This document shows positions 1-5,874 of a stretch of DNA of 7,390 nt, piece by piece. The notes below the pieces were generated by a model. That model was not told the origin of the DNA. It made no database searches and saw only the letters and a program-made list of their open reading frames with translations. The DNA lies in contig DIYC01000023.1 of NCBI GenBank assembly GCA_002428895.1, positions 1,745-9,134 of the forward strand, read 5' to 3'. Each line of letters begins with the position of its first letter. The stretch's first letter is position 1. Source of the DNA: Burkholderiales bacterium UBA6064. GTDB lineage: Bacteria > Pseudomonadota > Gammaproteobacteria > Burkholderiales > Burkholderiaceae_B. The translations under genes and the position numbers were made by a program.

Positions 1-1
1 G

Positions 2-469
2 CTTGTGTTGGCGACAATGGTGATGCTAATGGCGGGTTGCTCTGGTTTATTTAAGCAACCTCGTTTTGTACTTGAAAAAAATGGTGATCCTATTCACGAT
101 GCGGTGCTTGAACATGAAACGAATTGGCGTGGGACTCGCTATCAATGGGGAGGTACGAGTCGCTGGGGGATTGATTGTTCGGCCTACATGCAGCGAGTTT
201 TTAAAGACGTGTTTGATGTCGAATTGCCAAGAACAACCTCATCGCAAATTGTATTGGGTACGCGTGTGAGTTTACACGAGCTTCAAGCTGGCGATTTGGT
301 TTTTTTTCAGTTCGATTCTAAAACCTTGCATGTGGGTGTCTATTTATCTAAAGGCGGTTTTGCGCATGCGGGATATAGTACAGGTGTTACTTTAAGCCCG
401 TTGTATTTGCCCGTGTGGCGTGATCGGTTTATCGAAGGTCGCCGAATTATTAGGGTGGCCTCGTCTTAG
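2..469 (+). CDS. NlpC/P60 family lipoprotein, cell-wall peptide hydrolase (5' end outside window)
   Basis: This is a predicted peptidoglycan endopeptidase of the NlpC/P60 cysteine-peptidase family, which cleaves peptide stems of murein at the inner face of the outer membrane. Counting from the GTG at base 5, a lipobox (LMAGC, Cys12) is followed by the NlpC fold: the GIDCSAY motif with catalytic Cys58, His109 in LHVGVY, and His121 in FAHAGY as third member of the Cys-His-His set. The segment AGDLVFF (95-101) is also typical. Only 11 residues precede the lipobox Cys and none is basic, so the real start with its charged n-region must lie upstream; the frame stays open to base 2. The C-terminus is complete and the tag stop overlaps the tta stop complement of the opposite gene. 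The overall order matches E. coli NlpC closely. The family is certain; the exact substrate bond is inferred. Confidence 0.9.
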   Translation, partial: LVLATMVMLMAGCSGLFKQPRFVLEKNGDPIHDAVLEHETNWRGTRYQWGGTSRWGIDCSAYMQRVFKDVFDVELPRTTSSQIVLGTRVSLHELQAGDLVFFQFDSKTLHVGVYLSKGGFAHAGYSTGVTLSPLYLPVWRDRFIEGRRIIRVASS

Positions 470-804
470 TTTTCAAATTCGAGCAGGCTTTGTTGCTGAA
501 TTTTAAGTGGCCTGTTTATTTCTCGGCGTGTTGCGCGTGCCGCTGCTTGTACAGCGCGATCTATCGTTGAGAGCCAATACGTGGTTTCGCTGTTGGCGCT
601 AATCCACATTGAATTGTGTACCATAATTTGAATCGAACACAATTTAGTGGAGTCGCCTGAGTGCTCGAATCGAGTTGTCAGCTTAACGCATACCACTTTA
701 ATTTGAGTTGACACGGTTGATAAGGCAGTTTGAATGCTTTGAAAAATATAACGACGTAGCAAGTCATCAATCTCACATTCGTGAGTTTGTATTTGTGTTT
801 TCAT
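466..804 (-). CDS. HPF/RaiA-like ribosome hibernation factor family protein
   Basis: This 112-residue protein resembles the ribosome hibernation-promoting factor / RaiA (sigma-54 modulation protein) family. Those proteins bind the 30S subunit at the decoding channel and silence ribosomes under stress. What is visible is an N-terminal strand MKTQIQT, helix 11-30 (EIDDLLRRYIF...), strands with KVVCVKL (36-42) and KLCSIQIMV (54-62), and a basic C-terminal helix with IDRAVQAAARATRREINRP (81-99), the usual beta-alpha-beta-beta-beta-alpha order. The length fits the short form, with no long C-terminal dimerisation domain. The ATG at 804 is chosen over one at 834 because a perfect GGAGG lies 6 nt upstream. 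It is a lone gene, not beside rpoN where gammaproteobacterial hpf often sits. The fold is recognised by pattern only, so whether it is a true hibernation factor or a divergent paralogue is open. Confidence 0.72.
   Translation of the reverse strand: MKTQIQTHECEIDDLLRRYIFQSIQTALSTVSTQIKVVCVKLTTRFEHSGDSTKLCSIQIMVHNSMWISANSETTYWLSTIDRAVQAAARATRREINRPLKIQQQSLLEFEN
475..503 (+). terminator. possible weak terminator of the NlpC gene
   Basis: AAATTC and AGCA (475-485, with G481 bulged) can pair with TGCT and GAATTT (494-503), leaving an 8-nt loop, and a short T run ends the stem. It lies just past the NlpC stop, inside the 3' end of the convergent gene. The stem is AU-rich with a bulge, so function is uncertain. 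Confidence 0.3.
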
Positions 805-810
805 GTGATG

Positions 811-815
811 CCTCC
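811..815 (-). promoter_or_regulatory. Shine-Dalgarno GGAGG that fixes the HPF-like start
   Basis: On the minus strand GGAGG is followed by the 6-nt spacer CATCAC and then ATG (804-802). This decides in favour of the 112-residue product rather than one ten residues longer. Confidence 0.8.
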
Positions 816-887
816 AATTGGGTTTAACACGCATTATTTTTTGTTGGATTTAGGTATTGAATTAGAGGGTTATTTTCCTTGTAGTTA

Positions 888-916
888 ATGACACTTTCAT
901 GAATGAATCATGAAAC
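888..916 (-). promoter_or_regulatory. Pho-box-like tandem repeats upstream of the HPF-like gene
   Basis: Read on the minus strand, three 7-mers occur at an exact 11-bp period: GTTTCAT (916-910), CATTCAT (905-899) and GTGTCAT (894-888), with 4-nt AT-rich spacers GATT and GAAA. The second and third together match 14 of 18 positions of the E. coli PhoB consensus CTGTCATAWAWCTGTMAY. The site lies 84-112 nt upstream of the start codon in the correct orientation. No convincing -10 hexamer is seen about 10 nt downstream, so this is a candidate only. The same bases also form a perfect inverted repeat (895-915), which is a competing explanation. Confidence 0.35.
895..915. repeat. perfect inverted repeat, possible operator
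   Basis: TTTCATGA (895-902) and TCATGAAA (908-915) are exact reverse complements around a 5-nt spacer. A second, shorter palindrome, TTGAT-GA-ATCAA, follows at 918-929, and the octamer ATGAATCA is repeated 18 bp apart (903-910 and 921-928). The arrangement sits between msrA and the HPF-like start, and suits binding of a dimeric regulator. Confidence 0.45.
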
Positions 917-945
917 CTTGATGAATCAAATTCTTCTTCTGATAC

Positions 946-974
946 AAAAAGCTAAGTTGAAACTATAGAGCTTT
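946..974 (-). terminator. possible terminator downstream of msrA
   Basis: On the minus strand AAAGCT (974-969) can pair with AGCTTT (953-948) across a 15-nt loop, and the second arm runs into a T5 tract (950-946). The stem is only 6 bp and the loop is large, so this is a weak call. A further small GGGG/CCCC hairpin overlaps the msrA stop codon. Confidence 0.33.
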
Positions 975-1006
975 GGGCTATTTTTTAATTGAATTAACTA
1001 AGGGGT

Positions 1007-1624
1007 TTATTGGCCCCAAATTTCATTTAGTTTTTTTGTTCTGCCGCATGACGTTTTATAGAGTTTGTAGCGAACCGGATTTTTTTTATAGTAGTCTTGG
1101 TGGTTTTGCTCGGCTGCGTAAAATTGCTTGGCTTGCTCAATCAAGGTGTAAATTGTTTCGAATTGTTTGCTTGCTTTTAATTCATTGAAGCTGGCTAAAG
1201 CAACTTTTTTTTGGGTTTCATCCAAATAAAAAATGGCACTTTGGTATTGCTGCCCTTTATCACAAAATTGGCCTTGACCATCGGTTGGGTCGATGTTGCG
1301 CCAAAAATATTTTAACAAGGTGTCGTAGCTGATTGTTTTGGGGTCGTAAGTTACTTGCACCACCTCATAATGTCCGGTTTTTCCGGTAGAGACTGCTTGG
1401 TAGCTTGGGTTTTCTACATGCCCGTTGGCATAACCCGAAACTACTGCAGCCACGCCGGGTATGCTTTCGAAGGCTTCTTCCATGCACCAAAAACAACCCC
1501 CTGCAAACACGGCGTGTTGCATTGTGTCGTTTGAAGTTGTAGCTAGCGTCAGGGTGTGACCACTGATCGCAAAGACACACAGTAGCAACTTTGGAGCGAA
1601 TTTCGTTGAGCTAAAATGCTTCAA
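1007..1624 (-). CDS. msrA: peptide-methionine (S)-S-oxide reductase MsrA, exported form
   Basis: MsrA reduces the S-epimer of methionine sulfoxide in oxidised proteins. The mature domain begins near residue 35 and shows the catalytic motif GGCFWCMEEAF with nucleophile Cys44. Tyr75 (NPSYQ), Glu87 (GHYEVV), Asp122 (FCDKG) and Tyr127 (QQYQSAIFY) fit the substrate-pocket residues of E. coli MsrA at a constant offset of 7. Cys193 (TSCGR) is the likely recycling cysteine; Cys47 and Cys121 are additional. Residues 1-29 look like a Sec signal peptide: a basic start, the hydrophobic stretch LLLCVFAISG, and a cleavage-like TLA. The enzyme is therefore probably periplasmic, which needs a periplasmic thiol donor. 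The start is TTG, supported by GAGGAG 6 nt upstream. An internal ATG (residue 35) would give a cytosolic form but would leave the signal sequence unexplained. It is transcribed divergently from pstS. Confidence 0.93.
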   Translation of the reverse strand: MKHFSSTKFAPKLLLCVFAISGHTLTLATTSNDTMQHAVFAGGCFWCMEEAFESIPGVAAVVSGYANGHVENPSYQAVSTGKTGHYEVVQVTYDPKTISYDTLLKYFWRNIDPTDGQGQFCDKGQQYQSAIFYLDETQKKVALASFNELKASKQFETIYTLIEQAKQFYAAEQNHQDYYKKNPVRYKLYKTSCGRTKKLNEIWGQ

Positions 1625-1630
1625 AAGGGT

Positions 1631-1636
1631 CTCCTC
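1631..1636 (-). promoter_or_regulatory. Shine-Dalgarno supporting the TTG start of msrA
   Basis: GAGGAG (1636-1631 on the minus strand) precedes TTG at 1624-1622 by 6 nt. This strong site argues that the rare TTG codon, and hence the signal peptide, is genuine. Confidence 0.75.
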
Positions 1637-1672
1637 AATACCTGTTTGAATTAATTTGTACGGCTTAAGTGG

Positions 1673-1690
1673 TTAGGTGGAATAACCTAA
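1673..1690. repeat. inverted repeat in the msrA leader
   Basis: TTAGGT (1673-1678) and ACCTAA (1685-1690) are exact complements around the 6-nt spacer GGAATA. It lies about 50 nt upstream of the msrA start, so it could be an operator or a leader hairpin. Nothing ties it to a known regulator. Confidence 0.4.
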
Positions 1691-1759
1691 AATTTATAGT
1701 TGTGCTTAATTATGATGATTGCTAATTCAATAGGGTTAACTCTAAATAGTTATAAGATA

Positions 1760-1788
1760 ATTATACCGATGAAGAGTGCTTGTAACCA
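1760..1788 (-). promoter_or_regulatory. candidate sigma-70 promoter for msrA
   Basis: On the minus strand a perfect TATAAT (1765-1760) follows TGGTTA (1788-1783) by 17 bp. The -35 matches only 3 of 6 consensus positions and the region is AT-rich, so a chance TATAAT is quite possible. It would give a leader of roughly 130 nt containing the 1673-1690 inverted repeat. Confidence 0.22.
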
Positions 1789-1880
1789 GAACGGGCGCGG
1801 ATTAACAAAAAAATATTTGAATGGATTTCATTTTTTTGTGGTTTGGTTTGTTGGAATAAAATTGGCCGACTCAATGGGTC

Positions 1881-1914
1881 ATGTCATCAATTTGTAACAT
1901 AAATCATGCATAGT
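1881..1914 (+). promoter_or_regulatory. Pho box and -10 of the pst operon promoter
   Basis: Bases 1881-1898 read ATGTCATCAATTTGTAAC, matching 15 of 18 positions of the E. coli PhoB-binding consensus CTGTCATAWAWCTGTMAY: two 7-mers with a 4-nt AT-rich spacer. A -10-like CATAGT (1909-1914) begins 10 nt after the box, the spacing known for PhoB-activated promoters, where the box replaces the -35. Transcription would start near 1921, leaving a leader of about 33 nt. This implies induction by the PhoR/PhoB two-component system when phosphate is low, although neither regulator is encoded here. Confidence 0.78.
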
Positions 1915-1953
1915 ACAAACACAATTTTATTGTGGATTAGCCAGGAGAAGTGA

Positions 1954-2964
1954 ATGAATTTAATACTAAAAAACCCACTTGTTGCGTTAACGGCCATTTC
2001 ATTGGCATTGGTTGCTTGTGGTGATAAAAAAGAGGCAGTGATAGAGCAGCCAGTTGCTGAGTCGGCAGTGCCAGCCGAGCGGCTTGTTATTAAAATTGAC
2101 GGCTCCTCAACGGTTTTTCCGATTACCGAAGCGGTTGCCGAAGATTTTCAAATTCAAGAAAAGGGTGCCATTCAAGTGACTGTTGGAATTTCTGGAACCG
2201 GCGGTGGCTTTAAAAAGTTTTGTCGTGGTGAGGTCGATATTACAGGTGCGTCTCGCCCCATTAAAGACTCTGAAATGAAGCTGTGTGCCGAAGCAGGCAT
2301 TAAATTCATTGAATTACCCGTTGCGTTTGATGCGCTCACGGTTGTTATTAATAAAGAAAACAACTGGGCAACACAAATGACGGTTGAGCAACTTAGAACG
2401 GCTTGGCAGTCTGCCGCGCAAGATAAGGTGAATAACTGGAATCAAATTGATCCTTCTTTTCCAAGTGAGCCTTTGCGTTTATATGGCCCTGGTACAGATT
2501 CAGGAACATTTGATTATTTTAAAGAAGTGGTGGTTGGTAAAAAAGCAGATGGCACTCAAGACGATACCCGTGCAGATTTTACTGCGTCTGAAGATGACAA
2601 CGTGTTGGTGCAAGGTGTGCTGAGCGATCAAGGTGGTTTGGGTTATTTTGGCTTTGCGTACTACAAAGAAAATGCAGATAAATTAACTGGTGTTGCAATT
2701 GTCAATGATCAAGGCGTGCCTGTTCTTCCTTCTATTGAATCGGTGAATAGTGGCGCTTATAACCCTTTGTCTCGTCCTATTTTTATTTATGTGGCCGAAC
2801 AGTCTATGAAAAAAGGCGAAGTTAAAAAATTCATGGATTATTACATGGCCAATGTCCCTAAGCTTTCTAACGAGGTGGGTTATGTGGCGATGCCCGACCC
2901 ATTTTATCAAGCCGCTACAGCACGCCTGGCATCGCTAAAAACAGGTAAGGTTTTTGGTGTATAA
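1954..2964 (+). CDS. pstS: phosphate ABC transporter substrate-binding lipoprotein PstS
   Basis: PstS binds inorganic phosphate in the periplasm and delivers it to the PstCA channel. Of its 336 residues, 1-21 are a lipoprotein signal peptide ending in LVAC, with Cys22 the expected lipidated residue. The PstS-type periplasmic binding fold begins at about residue 44 (LVIKIDGSSTVFPIT). Phosphate-contact loops are recognisable: GSST (50-53), SGTGGGFKKF (80-89), GASRP (98-102) and GPGTDSGTFD (178-187). A typical closing segment contains GEVKKFMDYYM and GYVAMPD. Gly at +2 after the Cys does not carry the Asp inner-membrane retention signal, but +3 is Asp. The ATG is preceded by AGGAG with a 6-nt gap. 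It is the first gene of pstSCAB behind a Pho box, and is followed by a terminator-like structure. Lipidated PstS is less usual in Gram-negatives than the soluble form. Confidence 0.96.
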   Translation: MNLILKNPLVALTAISLALVACGDKKEAVIEQPVAESAVPAERLVIKIDGSSTVFPITEAVAEDFQIQEKGAIQVTVGISGTGGGFKKFCRGEVDITGASRPIKDSEMKLCAEAGIKFIELPVAFDALTVVINKENNWATQMTVEQLRTAWQSAAQDKVNNWNQIDPSFPSEPLRLYGPGTDSGTFDYFKEVVVGKKADGTQDDTRADFTASEDDNVLVQGVLSDQGGLGYFGFAYYKENADKLTGVAIVNDQGVPVLPSIESVNSGAYNPLSRPIFIYVAEQSMKKGEVKKFMDYYMANVPKLSNEVGYVAMPDPFYQAATARLASLKTGKVFGV

Positions 2965-3029
2965 GAAAATAAAGGTTTGCCAATTGACACTTTAATGGGG
3001 CTAGTTGGTCAGGAATAAGACAATTTATA

Positions 3030-3053
3030 TTCAAGATTGAGTACAATCTTGAA
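3030..3053 (+). repeat. stable hairpin downstream of pstS
   Basis: TTCAAGATTG (3030-3039) pairs perfectly with CAATCTTGAA (3044-3053), leaving the loop AGTA: a 10-bp stem. It has no T tract of its own and lies 6 nt before the terminator at 3060. It may protect the 3' end of pstS mRNA or take part in attenuation. Its 3' arm contains TCTTGA (3047-3052), which could instead pair with TCAAGA (3058-3063) at the foot of the terminator. Confidence 0.7.
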
Positions 3054-3059
3054 ATGCTC

Positions 3060-3086
3060 AAGAGCCGATTTGTTCGGCTCTTTTTT
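3060..3086 (+). terminator. Rho-independent terminator between pstS and pstC
   Basis: AAGAGCCGA (3060-3068) pairs perfectly with TCGGCTCTT (3074-3082) over the loop TTTGT, and the run of T continues to 3086. This is a classical intrinsic terminator placed inside an operon. Only 20 bp separate the T tract from the pstC ATG, with no room for a promoter in between, so pstCAB transcription from the Pho promoter must read through it. This fits the known need for far more PstS than channel protein. Confidence 0.85.
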
Positions 3087-3106
3087 AATAATGAGTGGTA
3101 AAACTG

Positions 3107-4063
3107 ATGAGCATCGTCCTATCACAATCAGCTTCTGTATCTAAACCTATGTCAGGTCAAGTGAGTAATCGGCTAGCACGTAAACCGTTGCGTAATATCA
3201 AAGAGCGAATCATTGAGGCTGCCTTGTTGCTAGCGGCTTGTGTATCGGTTTTAACCACTATCGGTATTGTTTATGTTTTGGTTTCTGAGTCCTTACAATT
3301 TTTTGCCCATGTCTCGGTGGTTGATTTTTTAACCGACACGGTTTGGGCGCCGATGTTTCAAGACGCACGGTTTGGCATATTGCCTTTGTTGTCGGCTACT
3401 TTGCTGACTTCTGCAGTGGCTTTGTCGGTTGCTATTCCGCTGGGTACTGTGATTGCCATTTATTTGTCTGAGTTTGCCTGCTCCAAAGTGCGTGAAATGT
3501 TTAAACCAATTTTAGAAATCTTGGGCGGCATCCCAACCATTGTATTTGGGCATTTTGCTTTAGTTGCTTTAACGCCGTTTTTGCAACAATTTATTCCTGG
3601 TTTACCAGGGTTTAATATGCTCAGTGCTGGTTTAATTATGGGCGTGGCAATTATTCCTTATATTAGTTCTCTGGCTGAAGATGCCATGCGTGCAGTTCCG
3701 ATGAATATTCGTGAAGCGGCGTATGGCATGGGTGCAACTAAGTTTCAGGCCGCGTTGGGTGTTATTTTTCCAGCAGCATTGTCTGGAGTTTTGTCGGCTT
3801 ATCTGTTGGCTATTTCCCGTGCAGTAGGCGAAACCATGATTGTTGCCGTGGCTGCGGGCGGGCAACCTAATTTAACTGTAAACCCAACCGATCAAGGCCA
3901 AACCATTTCTGCCTTTATTGTACAAGTTGCAAAAGGTGATTTGCCTCATGGTTCGATTGGTTACCAATCCATTTTTGCAGCAGGTTTAAGTTTATTTATT
4001 TTAACGTTGTTGTTTAATGTAGCTGGTCATGTTATTCGCCGTAAATTCCGAGAGAGTTACTAA
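3107..4063 (+). CDS. pstC: phosphate ABC transporter permease PstC
   Basis: PstC is one of the two inner-membrane subunits forming the phosphate channel. With the ATG at 3107 it has 318 residues: a polar cytoplasmic tail of about 30, a first helix (35-60), a soluble segment, then a further five or so membrane segments, as in the family. The coupling helix that docks on PstB is the EAA loop REAAYGMGATKF (202-213). A conserved SRAVGETM with Arg238 and Glu242 follows in the next helix, a charged pair typical of this family. Other family stretches are FGILPLL and GGIPTIVFG. A GTG at 3095 would add four residues, but only the T-rich terminator tail precedes it, whereas GAGTGG lies 8 nt before the ATG. 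The stop is 2 nt before pstA. Confidence 0.94.
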   Translation: MSIVLSQSASVSKPMSGQVSNRLARKPLRNIKERIIEAALLLAACVSVLTTIGIVYVLVSESLQFFAHVSVVDFLTDTVWAPMFQDARFGILPLLSATLLTSAVALSVAIPLGTVIAIYLSEFACSKVREMFKPILEILGGIPTIVFGHFALVALTPFLQQFIPGLPGFNMLSAGLIMGVAIIPYISSLAEDAMRAVPMNIREAAYGMGATKFQAALGVIFPAALSGVLSAYLLAISRAVGETMIVAVAAGGQPNLTVNPTDQGQTISAFIVQVAKGDLPHGSIGYQSIFAAGLSLFILTLLFNVAGHVIRRKFRESY

Positions 4064-4065
4064 CC

Positions 4066-4992
4066 ATGCAAGTTCAGTTTGACATTGAAAAAACAAGAAA
4101 ATTGGTGAGAAGCCGTAAACGTTGGGACGTTGCTTTTGCCATTTTTGGCATATTTGGTTTAATGATTGGTGTGCTGACTTTTGTTATTTTGTTTGCTGAA
4201 ATGGCAATGCTTGGTTTTGAGCGCTTGGGTTGGAATTTTTTTACGTCGTTTCCCAGTCGAAATGCAGAAAACGCAGGTATTTTGTCTGCCTGGGTAGGCT
4301 CTTTGTCGGTGATGTTCGTCACTGCGGTGACCGCAGTTCCCTTAGGTGTTTCTGCCGGTGTTTATTTAGAGGTGTATGCCAGAAAAAATTGGATTACCGA
4401 TATCATTGAAATTAACGTAACCAATTTAGCGGGTGTGCCTTCTATTGTGTATGGCCTGTTGGCTTTAGGCGTGTTTGTCTATGCGTTTGGCTTTGGTCAA
4501 AGTGTATTGTCGGCTGGTTTAACCTTGGCTTTAATGATTTTACCGATTGTGATTGTTGCCACACGTGAGTCGATACGCGCCATTCCTCAGCACATTCACG
4601 AAGGGGCTTATGGTCTGGGTGCAACGCGTTGGCAAGTTACCTGTGATCATTTGGTGCCTTACTCCATGCCGGGTATTTTAACGGGTGTGATTATCGGCCT
4701 TAGCCGAGCAATCGGTGAAACTGCTCCTGTAATTACCATTGGTGCGCTGACTTTTATTGCATTTTTACCTGAGTCTCCCATTACAATTAGTTTTCCGTTT
4801 ATTAATTTTGATTGGCTGACTTCGGCATTCACGGTGATGCCTATTCAAATGTTTAACTGGACTTCTAGGCCTCAAATTGAGTTTCAGTTGAACGCAGCGG
4901 CTGCTGGTTTTATTTTAATTGTAATGACGCTGATGATGAATGCTTTGGCGATTTGGTTGCGATACCGTTTACGCAAAAACATTAAGTGGTAA
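4066..4992 (+). CDS. pstA: phosphate ABC transporter permease PstA
   Basis: PstA pairs with PstC to form the membrane channel of the PstSCAB importer. The 308-residue protein has a basic N-terminal tail ([11 protein letters not shown], 10-20), a first helix at about 22-48, and a permease domain from about 72 to 300. [13 protein letters not shown] (123-135) and the EAA coupling loop [13 protein letters not shown] (178-190) identify it, followed by [10 protein letters not shown] (213-222), the counterpart of the PstC motif. It ends in a short basic tail ([10 protein letters not shown]). The ATG follows the pstC stop by 2 nt, so translation is probably coupled; GAGAGAG at the end of pstC can serve as ribosome site. 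The lengths and order of motifs match E. coli PstA well. Confidence 0.94.
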   Translation: MQVQFDIEKTRKLVRSRKRWDVAFAIFGIFGLMIGVLTFVILFAEMAMLGFERLGWNFFTSFPSRNAENAGILSAWVGSLSVMFVTAVTAVPLGVSAGVYLEVYARKNWITDIIEINVTNLAGVPSIVYGLLALGVFVYAFGFGQSVLSAGLTLALMILPIVIVATRESIRAIPQHIHEGAYGLGATRWQVTCDHLVPYSMPGILTGVIIGLSRAIGETAPVITIGALTFIAFLPESPITISFPFINFDWLTSAFTVMPIQMFNWTSRPQIEFQLNAAAAGFILIVMTLMMNALAIWLRYRLRKNIKW

Positions 4993-5026
4993 GTTATTTC
5001 GTTTGGATAAACTCAAAAAGACTGTG

Positions 5027-5833
5027 ATGATGAGTGATGTATTTGATGATAGGGCAAAAGAAATTGCCAATTTAAAAACCAAAGCGCAAGCGAAAGCGTT
5101 TAGTTTTTATTATGGTGATTTTAAAGCGATTAAAGAAGTCACATTGCCCGTGTACGAGAATAAAGTAACGGCATTAATTGGGCCTTCAGGTTGCGGTAAG
5201 TCTACCTTGCTTCGGTCGTTTAACCGCATGCACGATTTATATCCTGGTAACACCTACGAGGGTGAAATTATTTTGTATCCCGATGATACAAATATTTTTG
5301 ATCGCCAGGTTGACCCCATCGAGGTGCGGATGCGTATTGGCATGGTGTTTCAAAAACCCAATCCCTTTCCTAAAAGTATTTATGACAATGTGGCCTATGG
5401 CTTAAGGTTGCGTGGCGAAAAATCGCGAGCCTTGATTGATGATCGTGTTGAATCGGCCTTAAAAGGCGCTGCCTTGTGGAACGAGGTGAAAGATCGCCTA
5501 AATGACCAAGCGTTTGCTTTGTCGGGTGGGCAGCAACAGCGGTTGTGTATTGCACGTTGTTTGGCAACCGACCCAGAAATTTTATTATTCGATGAACCTA
5601 CGTCTGCCCTAGACCCAATTGCCACTGCGCATATTGAAGACTTGGTTGCTGAATTAAAAAAGAACCTCACCATTTTAATTGTGACTCACAACATGCAGCA
5701 GGCGGCTCGTGTTTCTGACTTTACGGCCTACATGTACATTGGTGAATTAATTGAGTTTGGTGTTACTGACGAAATTTTTCTTAAACCGAAAAAGCAACAA
5801 ACGGAAGATTATATTACTGGGCGTTTTGGCTAA
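5027..5833 (+). CDS. pstB: phosphate ABC transporter ATP-binding protein PstB
   Basis: PstB is the ATPase that powers phosphate import through PstCA. Numbering from the ATG at 5027 (268 residues), it has Walker [10 protein letters not shown] (52-60), the Q-loop in [10 protein letters not shown] with Gln109, signature LSGGQQQR (165-172), Walker B ILLFDEP with catalytic Glu190, and switch His221 in VTHNMQQ. The FQKPNPFP sequence and the closing [13 protein letters not shown] are specific to PstB among ABC ATPases. The start is uncertain: tandem ATGs at 5027 and 5030 and a GTG at 5024 are all preceded only by weak AAAAAG-type purines. A longer frame from 4940 inside pstA would add an unconserved stretch that overlaps the permease. 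It follows pstA by about 34 nt. phoU, which often comes next, is absent. Confidence 0.94.
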   Translation: MMSDVFDDRAKEIANLKTKAQAKAFSFYYGDFKAIKEVTLPVYENKVTALIGPSGCGKSTLLRSFNRMHDLYPGNTYEGEIILYPDDTNIFDRQVDPIEVRMRIGMVFQKPNPFPKSIYDNVAYGLRLRGEKSRALIDDRVESALKGAALWNEVKDRLNDQAFALSGGQQQRLCIARCLATDPEILLFDEPTSALDPIATAHIEDLVAELKKNLTILIVTHNMQQAARVSDFTAYMYIGELIEFGVTDEIFLKPKKQQTEDYITGRFG

Positions 5834-5874
5834 AGGTATACTGCTTTCAATGCGTTAATTCTTGCAAGGCGGTC

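Larger units (their letters stand above)
1625..1953. other. divergent intergenic region between msrA and pstS
   Basis: This 329-bp AT-rich stretch has no convincing gene. A 65-codon open frame at 1700-1897 lacks a good ribosome site, has no recognisable domain and runs into the Pho box. The supported contents are the msrA ribosome site, an inverted repeat at 1673-1690, a possible msrA promoter near 1760-1788, and the Pho box promoter of pstS at 1881-1914. ACAAT-TTT-ATTGT (1921-1933) is a small palindrome near the expected pstS transcript start. Confidence 0.7.

Noticed and set aside
973..1188. Plus-strand open frame overlapping the end of msrA
   Set aside because: It is antisense to a well-supported msrA, low in complexity and without a family resemblance.
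1700..1897. 65-codon open frame upstream of pstS
   Set aside because: It has no good ribosome site and no recognisable domain, begins with a rare start codon, and its end lies within the Pho box, so it is most likely non-coding.
2984..2989. Perfect TTGACA after pstS, a possible second promoter for pstCAB
   Set aside because: The bases 16-18 nt downstream (around GGTCAG) do not resemble a -10, and any transcript would still meet the terminator at 3060-3086.
4940..5026. N-terminal extension of PstB starting inside pstA
   Set aside because: The extra 29 residues overlap the pstA coding end, look unlike PstB N-termini, and the usual length is reached from the ATG at 5027 or 5030.
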